The notes under the pieces were generated by a model. The model was given only the letters and a program-made list of their open reading frames with translations. It was not told the origin of the DNA and made no database searches. Source: Nitrosospira briensis C-128 (lineage in GTDB: Bacteria > Pseudomonadota > Gammaproteobacteria > Burkholderiales > Nitrosomonadaceae). From it: DNA of 64,000 nucleotides. Both the position numbers and the translations under genes were made by a program. This document shows, in pieces, positions 1 through 9,221 of this stretch. Each line of letters opens with the position of its first letter. The first letter of the stretch is position 1. The stretch spans positions 682,001 through 746,000 of the forward strand of contig NZ_CP012371.1 of the NCBI RefSeq assembly GCF_000619905.2, given 5' to 3'.

Positions 1-690
1 TACCTGAATAAATTGTTCGTGGATATCGTTCAGCATTTTTTTGGCGTATTCCTCCTGACCCGGATTGGGAGGCGAGAAAGGATCAAGAAAGCCCTTGTTT
101 TCCCCTGCGGTGAGCAGCCGCCGTTCGACACCAAGTTTTTCCATCGCGCCCGTAAAACCGAATCCGTTCATCAGCACGCCGATGGAACCGACCATGCTCG
201 CTTTATCCACGTAAATTTTATCGGCAGCGACGGCAACATAGTAACCACCGGATGCACAGATGTCTTCTACTACGGCATAAAGAGGAATTTCCGGGTACTC
301 GGCACGCAGACGGCGGATCTCATCATTGATGTACCCCGCCTGTACCGGACTGCCGCCCGGGCTGTTGATGCGCAGGATCACGCCCTGCGTTTTTGCATCC
401 TTGAACGCATGCTGCAAGCCGGCGTTGATATTATCAGCGCTGCTAACGCTATCGGGAGAGATTACGCCCCGCAGCTCTACCAGGGCAGTATGTTTACGCG
501 ACATGGACATATCGTCCCCACTAAACCAGCCAGAGAAGATGAATAACAAAATAAACAAATAGATAAATGTAAGCGACTTGAAAAATATGCTCCATTGACG
601 CGCCCTGCGCTGTTCCTGCAAAGAAGAGAGCGCCAGTTTTTCAAGCACCTGCTTTTCCCACCCTTCGTTGCGATTTTCTGAATCTGCCAT
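1..690 (-). CDS. sppA: Signal peptide peptidase SppA (S49 family), 3' end beyond window
   Basis: Inner-membrane serine protease that degrades cleaved signal peptides. Reading leftwards from ATG at 690, about 230 residues are visible before the left edge cuts the gene. There is a cytoplasmic N-terminus, one membrane segment at about residues 38-56 (FKSLTFIYLFILLFIFSGWF), then the S49 fold. The ASGGYYVA motif carries the nucleophilic serine of the family, followed by GSIGVLM and a lysine in TAGENKGFLDPF that fits the Ser-Lys dyad. It lies downstream of rluC on the same strand, but a 385-bp repeat element separates the two. Identification is firm; only the C-terminal third is missing. Confidence 0.93.
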   Translation of the reverse strand, partial: MADSENRNEGWEKQVLEKLALSSLQEQRRARQWSIFFKSLTFIYLFILLFIFSGWFSGDDMSMSRKHTALVELRGVISPDSVSSADNINAGLQHAFKDAKTQGVILRINSPGGSPVQAGYINDEIRRLRAEYPEIPLYAVVEDICASGGYYVAVAADKIYVDKASMVGSIGVLMNGFGFTGAMEKLGVERRLLTAGENKGFLDPFSPPNPGQEEYAKKMLNDIHEQFIQV

Positions 691-870
691 GTTATTTCAA
701 TCCTTCCAATGAAGTGATATAGCGAACTGCGCGGAACCGAGTTCAACCAAAACGTTACGCTTTCTACCCTATTTCCGCAAACCCCTTCCCCTTGCCTGAG
801 TCAGGGACAGAATCCTGGCAGGCCTCTCACCGCCGCAAAAATCAGGTATATCGCTCGCCGAGCCCATTAT

Positions 871-1255
871 CCTAAATCCGGTAGTTGACCGCTCATTTAA
901 TAGATCAGTATTATGATTAATAACAATATTTCATATTATTTGACGCTCACCTTCCGGGTAAGGGCGCTACGGGGCGAATTGCACGGTTTTTGCGGCACAT
1001 GGCTGCGATGCAACTTCTTGGAATGGAACGGCGCCCCGAAGCGTCGCCCGAGGACCCCGCGAAGCGGGGATCGGACAGCGCAGGGGATGCCGCGATCGCG
1101 TTCCGCACGCAAGGGGGCGCCCGCATCCCGCTTCGGGGTCGCACCTTCCTGCGGAAGGCACTGCTCCGCCCTGCGCGGTCGCATTCCGCGTCGTTGCGCC
1201 TTGCCCTGCACCACAAAAACCGTACACTTCACCCCGTCCATCTACCGGATTCAGG
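871..1255 (+). mobile_element. MITE-like element family A, copy 1 (385 bp)
   Basis: A non-coding 385-bp unit whose ends are inverted repeats: CCTAAATCCGGTAGTTG on the left and its complement, with two mismatches, on the right. It is flanked by a perfect 5-bp direct repeat ATTAT (866-870 and 1256-1260), as expected for a target-site duplication. The inside has an AT-rich arm of about 65 bp on the left, then a GC-rich part with long imperfect subterminal inverted repeats (around 965-1000 and 1205-1240) and strong hairpins such as GACCCCGCGAAGCGGGGATC. The right-hand duplication contains the TAA stop codon of rluC. A second copy in reverse orientation lies at 41298-41682. Open frames inside it are by-products of GC-rich inverted sequence. 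Confidence 0.88.
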
Positions 1256-1256
1256 A

Positions 1257-2285
1257 TTATGGGCACAAAGGCGTACTATCGGCATCCAGCTCAAGCAAAA
1301 ATTTGCGTAGGTCTTCCGCCAGCGGCGCCTCAATACGAAGCTTTCTCCCGGTTACCGGATGCGTAACTTCGATGATAAAGGCATGCAGGAACATGCGCTT
1401 GAGACCTCGTTCGGGGCCAAGCCTCATCAGTTCCCTGTTCAATGCGAAGTCTCCATACTTATCGTCGCCTGCTATGGGGAAATCCAGATGAGCGAGATGC
1501 ACGCGAATTTGATGAGTACGGCCCGTTTTTAACTCCGCTTCCAGCAGACTGAAATTCTGCCAGGATTTTTTCAGATTAAAAACGGTGTGAGAGCTCTTTC
1601 CCTCTTCGCTTCCTTTCCCATCGGCAATCACCGCCACGCGCCGTTCGCCCGCGGGCGTCACGTATTTCCTGAGAAACAGCTTGACGCTTTGTCTCGTATT
1701 GCGCCAATTGCCTTTTACCAGCGTAAGGTACCGCTTTTCCATCATCCCTGCACGGATCACCCGGTGCAATTCAACGAGCGCAGCCCGGTTCTTGGCCAGG
1801 AGCAAAATCCCGGAAGTCTCCCTGTCGAGGCGATGGACCAGTTCCAGAAATTTCCAGTCGGGGTGCTGGGCGCGTAATTGCTCGATGACACCGAAACTCA
1901 CGCCGCTGCCACCATGCACTGCGACTCCCGCAGGCTTATTGATGACGATAAGGGCTTCGTCCTCAAATAAGATTTCGAATGGAATAAATTGGCTTTTAGT
2001 TACTTTCTTTCTGGGTGCAGAACTTCTTTCCGCCATCCTCACCGGTGGTATACGTACCATATCGCCCAGTTGAAGATGACAATCCGCACCGATGCGCTTG
2101 CTGTTAAGTCGAACCTGCCCGCTTCGCAATAGCTGGTAGATATGACTTTTAGGCACATTTTTCAGGCGTTTGATCAAGAAATTATCGATACGCTGACCTT
2201 TACTGTCCTCGCCTATAATTTCTGTAACCGCCGGACTCAGAGGAAATTCTTTGCCTAAATCCTTAGTTCTACTTATACTTGCCAA
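1257..2285 (-). CDS. rluC: 23S rRNA pseudouridine synthase RluC
   Basis: Pseudouridine synthase of the RluA family; in E. coli RluC makes pseudouridines 955, 2504 and 2580 of 23S rRNA. The 342-residue protein has an N-terminal S4 RNA-binding domain (about residues 30-85) and a catalytic domain with HRLDRETSG, whose Asp154 is the family's catalytic residue. The gene is divergent from rne, the same pairing as in E. coli, which supports RluC rather than RluD. Its TAA stop (1257-1259) lies inside the target duplication of the adjacent repeat element, so the element inserted at the stop without altering the protein. The first 12 or so residues are variable in the family and the start could be slightly downstream. 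Confidence 0.93.
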   Translation of the reverse strand: MASISRTKDLGKEFPLSPAVTEIIGEDSKGQRIDNFLIKRLKNVPKSHIYQLLRSGQVRLNSKRIGADCHLQLGDMVRIPPVRMAERSSAPRKKVTKSQFIPFEILFEDEALIVINKPAGVAVHGGSGVSFGVIEQLRAQHPDWKFLELVHRLDRETSGILLLAKNRAALVELHRVIRAGMMEKRYLTLVKGNWRNTRQSVKLFLRKYVTPAGERRVAVIADGKGSEEGKSSHTVFNLKKSWQNFSLLEAELKTGRTHQIRVHLAHLDFPIAGDDKYGDFALNRELMRLGPERGLKRMFLHAFIIEVTHPVTGRKLRIEAPLAEDLRKFLLELDADSTPLCP

Positions 2286-2693
2286 TTCGGGGTTCCAGCC
2301 TATCCTTTATCCGGTGCGTAAAGTGGCGCTGTTGATGGGATTTTGTCCGAGGTATAAGAGCCAATCCCGAAATCTGGTTAACGTCGCTCACCACTAAAGT
2401 AGCGATAGTAATGGATTTACGCGCTCGAAGCACACGTCGATTTCAGTTTTCAGTTTCGTAGCGCCCGCTTGCGGGCAGCCATAGTCGAAGCCTGATTGAA
2501 ACTTAATTTCCTGGCTCTGCTTGTCAGAAAAGCAGGGCCACTGTGACAAGCCAGAGAAATAGTCATCTTACACCAGCAGCCCGACATACATGACAAAGTT
2601 GCCTGACTAAAAGCTCTCGTATACGCTGCGTCGGGGGACTTTCCTCTTCGCGCGTAGGCTATCTACCCGTGACCAGAGCGCGGGGGGCATAAA
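2286..2693. promoter_or_regulatory. Divergent rluC/rne intergenic region with possible rne leader structures
   Basis: A 408-bp gap between divergent rluC and rne that must hold both promoters. Two overlapping inverted repeats are seen in the rne direction. One is TGGCTCTGCTT (2512-2522) with AAGCAGGGCCA (2530-2540), paired except for one central mismatch. The other is CTTGTCA (2520-2526) with TGACAAG (2544-2550). They share bases and cannot form together. A GCCCGC/GCGGGC hairpin sits at about 2463-2476. E. coli rne has a long structured leader used for autoregulation; an equivalent role here is inference. No convincing -35/-10 pair was found by eye. Confidence 0.45.
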
Positions 2694-5540
2694 ATGAAAC
2701 GCATGCTATTTAATGCGACACAGCCGGAAGAACTGCGTGTCGCCATTGTTGATGGTCAAAAACTGATTGACCTCGACATTGAATCTGCCGGCAAGGAACA
2801 ACGCAAGAGCAATATCTACAAAGCCGTTATTACCCGCCTTGAGCCGAGTCTCGAAGCCGCTTTTGTCGAGTACGGCGGGGAACGGCATGGCTTTCTGCCA
2901 TTCAAGGAAATTTCCCGCTCTTATTTCAAGGAAAATGCAGACCCAGCCCGCGTTCGCGTCCAGGATGCGCTCCGTGAAGGCCAGGAGCTCATCGTTCAGG
3001 TGGACAAGGATGAACGCGGAACCAAGGGGGCTGCCCTAACCACCTATATTTCCCTGGCAGGCCGCTATCTGGTCCTGATGCCCAATAATCCTCGCGGCGG
3101 AGGTGTATCTCGCCGCATAGAGGGCGAAGACCGCGCGGAACTGCGTGACGTCATGGCACAACTGAGCATTCCTTCCGGCATGAGCATTATAGCCCGTACC
3201 GCTGGAATAGGGCGAAGTGAAGAAGAATTGCAGTGGGATCTCAATTATTTGCTGCAATTGTGGCGCGCCATTGAAGATGCTTCCAGCAGCCAAAGCGGCG
3301 CTTTCCTGATTTATCAGGAAAGCAGTCTGGTAATCCGCGCCATACGAGATTACTTTCATCAGGAGATCGGCGAAATCCTGATCGATACTGAAAGTATCTA
3401 TGAGCAGGCGTGCCAGTTCATGAGCCACGTCATGCCGGCCAATGTCAACCGGGTCAAACTCTACCGCGACGATGTGCCACTATTTTCACGTTTTCAGATT
3501 GAGCACCAGATCGAGACCGCTTATTCGCGGCAAGTTACACTACCCTCGGGCGGTGCTATCGTTATCGATCACACTGAAGCACTGGTGTCGGTTGACGTAA
3601 ACTCGGCACGGGCCACCCGTGGTTCGGATATCGAGCAAACAGCGCTCAACACGAACCTGGAAGCCGCCGAAGAAATCGCACGGCAGTTGCGTCTGCGCGA
3701 CCTGGGCGGACTCGTAGTGATTGACTTCATCGACATGGAAATCGCTCGTAACCAACGTGAGGTGGAAAACCGGCTGCATGATGCGTTGCGTTATGACCGC
3801 GCACGCGTGCAGATGGGCAAGATTTCCCGTTTTGGTTTGCTTGAACTATCGCGTCAACGCCTGCGTCCTTCGCTGGGTGAGAGCAGTTATATCTCCTGTC
3901 CGCGTTGTCATGGCACCGGACACATCCGCGGCACTGATTCCTCTGCATTGCACATTCTCAGGATAATTCAGGAAGAAGCGATGAAAGAGAATACCGCCGT
4001 GCTTCACGCTCAAGTACCGGTTGATGTGGCTACCTATCTATTGAATGAGAAGCGCTCGGAAATTCATGCAATCGAAGCCCGATTAAAGGTAAGTGTAGTA
4101 CTGATTCCGAATATTCATCTCGAAACACCGAACTACAACATCACCCGCTTGCGCCATGACGATGTGAAACTGGGTGAAATTCAAACCAGCTATCAAATGG
4201 TGGAGAAACCGGCCCCGGAAATTTCGTTACCCTCAGCTGCGCAGGAGGCCAAGCCGGCACGGCAGCAAGCTGCTGTGCGAGGTATTACGCCGCCGCAACC
4301 CGCTCCGATACGTGAGCATAAACCTCATCATGAACCCGAGCAGCTTTCTTTTCTGGATAGAATATTCAGCTGGTTCAAGCAGATGGGTGTGGCAGAAAAA
4401 AACATGCGGCCAGAGCAGGTAAAGACCGGTCCGCAACGAGTAGACCGCGGCCGTGGTCGACGGGAGCGCGGGCGCGAAGTGCGCGATGGCGAGCACGAAA
4501 AAACACCGCGGGTCACTCAGCGTGGGCGCGACGATCGTGGTGAGCATGGCGGTGAAGCCGCTAATGCATCAAGTCTTGCCCGGGACGCTACGCCTCAGCG
4601 TGGGGAACGTAGTGATGCGAAGTTGCAGGGTGAACGCTCCGCTCAAAAAAAGCATCCGCGGCCACCACGCGAAGAGAAAATCCGAACCGAACTCAAATCA
4701 CGACCAGAAGAACAGCCTGTAGCTGAAGAAACCTTGCAGCAGGGTGAAGACAGCGGACGACGTAGACGTCGTGGCGGGAGGCAGCGTGATCGGGGCGACC
4801 GCACAGAGCGGGCTCCCCATGAAAATAAACAGTCAGCGGTGACAGATTCTCACACTCAGCGAGCCGCTGACCAGGCGACGCATGAAAAAAGCCCCATTCC
4901 GGAAACCCTTTCCGCATCAATGCAGGAGCCATCGGCGCTCATCCTTACCCTCCCTCCTCTGCAGGGAGCGGAGACACCTTCGGAATCAACGGGTAACCCT
5001 CATTCTGAATCTTTGCATGAGGATGAAAATATGCCGGTAATTGATATGCCGGTAATTACCCAGCCAGTGTCGGCAGCACCGACCTCGCCCTTACCTGTCC
5101 CGATAGCGCCCGAGCCGGAAACGGAGCAGGATAAGCAGCAAACCGTTCAGGAACCCATTCATGAGTCCGCTCATGAACCCGTTAAGGAACTAGCAACAGC
5201 AAGCTCGCCCGCCTCTATCACAACCATACCGGAACCGTCTCCGGATGAAATTGAAATTGGCAACACAAACAATGGAGCTGCCGCTGCCGATATCGAGGTA
5301 ATGATCCCTGTACCCGAACGGGAAGAAACCCGTTTGCCCCAGCGATCGCCGGCAATCGAACCGTTGAACCTGGTGGCGAGTGGATTAATCATGATCGAAA
5401 CCCAACCGGAGAAGATAAAAACGGCTGAAACCGAGGCGGCAGTAGAATCAGCGCTACCGCAACGCCGGCGGAAAAGAACACCCCCTCCTCCGGTAGTTAA
5501 CCAGGAAGAACCGTTAGTGCAAGTCGAAACGCATAAATAG
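2694..5540 (+). CDS. rne: Ribonuclease E
   Basis: Endoribonuclease that starts mRNA decay and matures rRNA and tRNA, and scaffolds the degradosome. The 948-residue protein has the expected order: S1 domain in roughly residues 35-120, the 5'-sensor/DNase I-like catalytic core with [12 protein letters not shown] and VIDFIDM (family Mg-binding aspartates, D303 and D346 in E. coli), and the zinc-link SCPRCHGTG near residue 403. From about residue 510 it becomes a long low-complexity tail rich in Arg, Glu and Pro, with [11 protein letters not shown]-type RNA-binding stretches; such tails tether partners and RNA. A GGGGGG stretch lies just before ATG 2694. A strong terminator follows directly, so it is probably monocistronic. 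Confidence 0.97.
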   Translation: MKRMLFNATQPEELRVAIVDGQKLIDLDIESAGKEQRKSNIYKAVITRLEPSLEAAFVEYGGERHGFLPFKEISRSYFKENADPARVRVQDALREGQELIVQVDKDERGTKGAALTTYISLAGRYLVLMPNNPRGGGVSRRIEGEDRAELRDVMAQLSIPSGMSIIARTAGIGRSEEELQWDLNYLLQLWRAIEDASSSQSGAFLIYQESSLVIRAIRDYFHQEIGEILIDTESIYEQACQFMSHVMPANVNRVKLYRDDVPLFSRFQIEHQIETAYSRQVTLPSGGAIVIDHTEALVSVDVNSARATRGSDIEQTALNTNLEAAEEIARQLRLRDLGGLVVIDFIDMEIARNQREVENRLHDALRYDRARVQMGKISRFGLLELSRQRLRPSLGESSYISCPRCHGTGHIRGTDSSALHILRIIQEEAMKENTAVLHAQVPVDVATYLLNEKRSEIHAIEARLKVSVVLIPNIHLETPNYNITRLRHDDVKLGEIQTSYQMVEKPAPEISLPSAAQEAKPARQQAAVRGITPPQPAPIREHKPHHEPEQLSFLDRIFSWFKQMGVAEKNMRPEQVKTGPQRVDRGRGRRERGREVRDGEHEKTPRVTQRGRDDRGEHGGEAANASSLARDATPQRGERSDAKLQGERSAQKKHPRPPREEKIRTELKSRPEEQPVAEETLQQGEDSGRRRRRGGRQRDRGDRTERAPHENKQSAVTDSHTQRAADQATHEKSPIPETLSASMQEPSALILTLPPLQGAETPSESTGNPHSESLHEDENMPVIDMPVITQPVSAAPTSPLPVPIAPEPETEQDKQQTVQEPIHESAHEPVKELATASSPASITTIPEPSPDEIEIGNTNNGAAAADIEVMIPVPEREETRLPQRSPAIEPLNLVASGLIMIETQPEKIKTAETEAAVESALPQRRRKRTPPPPVVNQEEPLVQVETHK

Positions 5541-5561
5541 GATTCGGTATCTGCAAAAGAT

Positions 5562-5594
5562 AAAAGGCGGGACAGAACACTCCCGCCTTTTTTA
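5562..5594 (+). terminator. Rho-independent terminator after rne
   Basis: Inverted repeat AAAAGGCGGGA / TCCCGCCTTTT with an 8-nt loop, followed by a T-run, 21 bp after the rne stop codon. It is a textbook intrinsic terminator on the plus strand. Confidence 0.93.
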
Positions 5595-5690
5595 CTGCAC
5601 CTGCGAAGTACTTGTTCAGGCGCCGTTCTCAAGCAGCCTGTAGGACCGGCCAGACACTCTCTCGCCGCAATTCTTCAATCCGACAGGCTG

Positions 5691-6191
5691 TTAGCTATTT
5701 TCACCGCGAAGCCGGATGAGCAATCCGCGTCCCGCTTCCTCGACCATATTCAGTACGTGCTCGAAACCCTGATTTCCTCCGAAGTAGGGATCAGGCACTT
5801 CCTCCACGCCTTCCGAATATCGCTCACTGTATTGCATAAACAACCCAAGCTTATGGCTGTATTGGGGCGGACATTCTCGTTCGAGTATGGCCAGGTTGGC
5901 CCTGTCCATCGCCAGAATATAGTCAAAAACCTCGAAATCCGTTTCATCCACCTGACGCGCGCGCAATTCCGTTGCGTCATAACCTCGCCGCGCTGCCGCT
6001 TTCTGAGCCCGCGGATCCGGCGGTGCACCGATATGATAATCATGCGTACCGGCGGAATCGATGTGGATGGCATTCTCAAAGCCGGCAGCGATAACTTGAT
6101 GTCTAAAGACAGCCTCCGCAGTGGGAGAGCGACAAATATTGCCCATGCAAACAAACAAAACACGAGTCTTGGTATTTTCTCCTCTGTTCAT
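5691..6191 (-). CDS. Low molecular weight protein-tyrosine phosphatase
   Basis: Cytoplasmic phosphatase of the LMW-PTP family, which removes phosphate from phosphotyrosine and often pairs with a bacterial tyrosine kinase in polysaccharide export. About 166 residues. The P-loop C-x5-R appears at the N-terminus as VCMGNICRS, and the general-acid aspartate is in VPDPYFGG near the C-terminus. The start is not settled: ATG at 6191 is chosen, but AGGAGG upstream is 14 nt away and only 2 nt from an in-frame TTG at 6203. No kinase or polysaccharide genes are adjacent, although a phosphomannomutase gene lies just upstream on the same strand. A single TTATCCACA sequence occurs at 6229-6237. Confidence 0.92.
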   Translation of the reverse strand: MNRGENTKTRVLFVCMGNICRSPTAEAVFRHQVIAAGFENAIHIDSAGTHDYHIGAPPDPRAQKAAARRGYDATELRARQVDETDFEVFDYILAMDRANLAILERECPPQYSHKLGLFMQYSERYSEGVEEVPDPYFGGNQGFEHVLNMVEEAGRGLLIRLRGENS

Positions 6192-6407
6192 AATAATCAG
6201 CAATACCTCCTTCTGCCCCTATTCCATCTTATCCACACATAATATTATACTACATTGTCATATCAAGTATTGCCGGTGCTGTCCCGCAAGTTGAAGAATC
6301 GAAATTCCGCATAATAGCGAACTTTTCAACAAGTGCGACGACTGCTGAGCGCGCCGATCAACTGGACTGGCAACTGAACCGCAAAGCGGGAACGCTGTTG
6401 AGGTTAC

Positions 6408-7784
6408 CTAATACGGCAACTCCGCATCCGGTTTGACCTGTAAAATAACCTTGCGAAAATCCTTCTGTATACGGTTTAAAGCTGCCTCGTTGTCAGCCTC
6501 AAATCGTAGCACGATCACGGGCATGGTATTGGATGAGCGTGCCAATCCAAAACCGTCCTTATATTCGACCCGCAGTCCATCGGTGGTAATCACGCGCTCC
6601 GGATTATCGAAGTGCGCAGTTTTCTGTAATTGCGCGATAACGTGGTAGTTTTCGCCTTCTTGCAATCTTATCTGCAACTCAGGGGTGCTAAGGGCATCCG
6701 GAATTTCATGGAGTGCAAGATTGATATCCGTTGTGGAACTGAGTAGCTCCAGCAGACGCGCACCTGCATAGAGTCCATCATCAAATCCATACCAGCGTTC
6801 ATTAAAAAAAATGTGTCCACTCATTTCTCCGGCCAGCAACGCACCGGTTTCTTTCAATTTACCTTTTATGAATGAATGTCCTGTCTTCCACATGATAGGC
6901 TCGCCACCATGTTGCCTGATCCAGGGAGCAAGATTGCGAGTACATTTCACGTCAAAAATGATCCGTCCGCCCGGATTTCTGGACAATACGTCGGCAGCAA
7001 ACAACATCAATTGGCGATCGGGATAAATAATGGTGCCGCTCTTGGTAACCACCCCCACACGATCACCGTCGCCGTCGAAGGCAAGACCTATTTCCGCATC
7101 GTCGGTTTTAAGCGCCTCAATCAGATCTCGCAAGTTCTCGGGAACGGACGGGTCGGGATGATGATTGGGAAAAGTCCCGTCAACCTCGCAGAACAACTCG
7201 GTTACCTCGCATCCCAATCTGCGATATAGCTCAGGTGCATACCGGCCGGGTACACCATTACCGCAATCAATGACGATTTTCATGGGACGCGTCAGCTTCA
7301 CATCGCTGGTTATGCGTTGAAGATATGTTTCGGCAATATCGTGCGTGCGATAGTCGCCATTGCCGTAAGAAAAATCATTATTTTCAATCCGCACACTCAA
7401 GGCTTGAATGGATTCAGCGGCCAAGGTTTCACCGCCCAATACCATCTTCAAGCCATTATATTCCGGAGGATTGTGGCTGCCGGTAACCATAATACCTGAA
7501 TAATTGCACAACATATGGGCAGCGAAGTAGAGCATGGGGGTGGCGACCATCCCGACGTCTATCACGTCGATACCGCTTTTTTGCAAACCTTTCGCGAGTG
7601 CCTGCGCCAATTCCGGGCCTGATAACCTGCCATCGCGCCCTATCGCTATCGATGCAAGTCCGCGTGTTCGTGCTTCAGATCCGATAGCCTGGCCGATGGC
7701 TTCGACGATTTCAGCGGTCAGTGTTTTCCCGACAATACCTCTAATATCGTAAGCCTTGAAAATTTCTTGCGGGAATGTGTGCAT
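6408..7784 (-). CDS. algC: Phosphomannomutase/phosphoglucomutase
   Basis: Interconverts hexose 6-phosphate and hexose 1-phosphate, supplying sugar nucleotides for lipopolysaccharide and exopolysaccharide. The 458 residues match the family length. The phosphoserine loop TGSHNPPEYNG has its catalytic Ser at residue 103. The metal-binding loop FDGDGDRVG comes near residue 240, followed by the sugar-binding GEMSGH motif. AlgC/ManB-type enzymes accept both mannose and glucose phosphates and the sequence does not decide between them. It reads left after a terminator at 7827-7862, so it has its own promoter in about 7785-7826 or is reached by read-through. Confidence 0.94.
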   Translation of the reverse strand: MHTFPQEIFKAYDIRGIVGKTLTAEIVEAIGQAIGSEARTRGLASIAIGRDGRLSGPELAQALAKGLQKSGIDVIDVGMVATPMLYFAAHMLCNYSGIMVTGSHNPPEYNGLKMVLGGETLAAESIQALSVRIENNDFSYGNGDYRTHDIAETYLQRITSDVKLTRPMKIVIDCGNGVPGRYAPELYRRLGCEVTELFCEVDGTFPNHHPDPSVPENLRDLIEALKTDDAEIGLAFDGDGDRVGVVTKSGTIIYPDRQLMLFAADVLSRNPGGRIIFDVKCTRNLAPWIRQHGGEPIMWKTGHSFIKGKLKETGALLAGEMSGHIFFNERWYGFDDGLYAGARLLELLSSTTDINLALHEIPDALSTPELQIRLQEGENYHVIAQLQKTAHFDNPERVITTDGLRVEYKDGFGLARSSNTMPVIVLRFEADNEAALNRIQKDFRKVILQVKPDAELPY

Positions 7785-7826
7785 GAGATTGGCGTGAGGT
7801 TGAATAGCAATATTTGAGTACAGTTC

Positions 7827-7862
7827 AAAAAACAGCCATAGTCACCGATCAGGACTATGGCT
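7827..7862 (-). terminator. Rho-independent terminator after zf-CHCC gene
   Basis: On the minus strand the perfect 10-bp stem AGCCATAGTC / GACTATGGCT is followed by GTTTTTTG. It lies 31 bp after the zf-CHCC stop and before algC, ending the ilvE-zf-CHCC transcript. Confidence 0.88.
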
Positions 7863-7893
7863 TTCTGTATTCAGCATCAAATACCGGCTTTCG

Positions 7894-8100
7894 TTAATGA
7901 TGACCTGGCGCCGCGCCCCCTTTGAGCTTATAGCGCGTACCGCAGTATGGACATAGTGCTTCGCCTGTGCCTTCTATCGGCAAGAACACGCGGGGATGCG
8001 AATTCCATAACAACATTGATGGCATTGGGCAATGAAGCGGCAAATCATCAAGGGTGACTTCGATTTGGCGCTCTTTATTATTGCTGGCGTGATTCTGCAT
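7894..8100 (-). CDS. Zinc-finger domain protein (zf-CHCC family)
   Basis: A 68-residue protein with a zinc-ribbon signature: LPLHCP near residue 22, and CPYCGTRYKL near residue 55, with a histidine between. This matches the zf-CHCC family related to the NDUFS6/13-kDa subunit of complex I, common in proteobacteria as a small stand-alone protein. Its role is not established. It follows ilvE on the same strand with a 38-bp gap and is probably cotranscribed; a terminator comes right after it. The family call is confident, the function unknown. Confidence 0.88.
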   Translation of the reverse strand: MQNHASNNKERQIEVTLDDLPLHCPMPSMLLWNSHPRVFLPIEGTGEALCPYCGTRYKLKGGAAPGHH

Positions 8101-8138
8101 CGTTTCTCTCAGCTTGTATCAAATATAGATTCGCGGAA

Positions 8139-9059
8139 TCAGACGTAGGTGAGCCAGTCGGCATGATTTTCGGTCTTGCCCCTGGCACAGTCAAAAAACA
8201 TGGTTTGCAGCCTTTCCGTTATCGGGCCGCGTTTTCCGCTGCCGATTCTACGATTATCGAGTTCCCGAATCGGGGTCACTTCCGCTGCAGTACCGGTAAA
8301 GAAGGCTTCATCAGCACAATAAACTTCATCGCGGGTAATTCGCTTCTCGATTACCGGAATTCCGATTTCTTCGGCAAACGTCAGGATGGAAGCACGCGTG
8401 ATACCCTCGAGGCAGGAGGTCATATCCGGCGTATAGAGCTTGCCATGCTTGATGATAAATATATTTTCGCCCGCTCCCTCTGCCACATAGCCGTCCACAT
8501 CCAGCAGCAGCGCTTCATCATAGCCGTCAGTCGCAACCTCCTGGTGAGCCAATATCGAATTTGCGTAGGTCGCAACCGACTTGGCACGACACATGTTGAC
8601 ATTGACATGATGACGCGAGAATGAGGATGTCTTGACACGAATGCCGTTTTCCAGGCCCTCCGTGCCCAAATAGGCACCCCATGGCCAAGCTGCGATAGCC
8701 ACATGCACGGAAAGCGTCGTGGCTGAAATACCCATAGCTTCGGAGCCGTAGAAAACGATCGGCCGGATATAGCACGATTCCAGCTTGTTCTGCCTGACCA
8801 TATCGCGCTGCGCCTCCATCAGCGTCGCCTTGTCATAAGGTATTTTCATCATGAAAATATGTGCGGAATTAAACAAACGATCCGTATGCTCCTGCAGACG
8901 AAAAATCGCAGGGCCTCGGGGCGTTTGATAGGCACGCAAACCCTCGAATACGCCTAACCCATAATGCAGGGTGTGGGTAAGCACATGAGTGGTAGCATCA
9001 CGCCACGGAATTACTTTTCCATCGCTCCAGATCACGCCGTCGCGGTTGGACATTGACAT
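8139..9059 (-). CDS. ilvE: Branched-chain amino acid aminotransferase
   Basis: PLP enzyme for the last step of leucine, isoleucine and valine synthesis. The 306 residues match the class IV aminotransferase length. Visible landmarks are HYGLGVFEGLRAY near residue 32, the PLP lysine K160 in CRAKSVATYANS, and the cofactor-binding VAEGAGENIF followed by SCLEGITRASI. The last part contains FFTGTAAEVTPIRELD, typical of IlvE rather than D-amino acid transaminase. It is the first gene of a two-gene transcript with the zf-CHCC protein, and a 160-bp gap separates it from glnE. Confidence 0.96.
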   Translation of the reverse strand: MSMSNRDGVIWSDGKVIPWRDATTHVLTHTLHYGLGVFEGLRAYQTPRGPAIFRLQEHTDRLFNSAHIFMMKIPYDKATLMEAQRDMVRQNKLESCYIRPIVFYGSEAMGISATTLSVHVAIAAWPWGAYLGTEGLENGIRVKTSSFSRHHVNVNMCRAKSVATYANSILAHQEVATDGYDEALLLDVDGYVAEGAGENIFIIKHGKLYTPDMTSCLEGITRASILTFAEEIGIPVIEKRITRDEVYCADEAFFTGTAAEVTPIRELDNRRIGSGKRGPITERLQTMFFDCARGKTENHADWLTYV

Positions 9060-9221
9060 TCAGGGACTCCGGAGAAAATTGAGAATTGCGTATTCTAACG
9101 CATTTTTCCTTGAAAAATGAAAACGCTGGCTGCATACACCCACTCCGCTGCTTATCAGCAGCAGTCGCTGAAATTCAACAGAGCGTTGGCAAAGGGATAA
9201 ACACAGATCAAAGATGATCGG

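Noticed and set aside
913-1491. Several overlapping open frames of 90-190 codons on both strands, repeated near 41271-41641
   Set aside because: They lie in the GC-rich inverted sequence of the family A element and partly over rluC; no motif, no ribosome site, and frames on both strands are expected from the composition.
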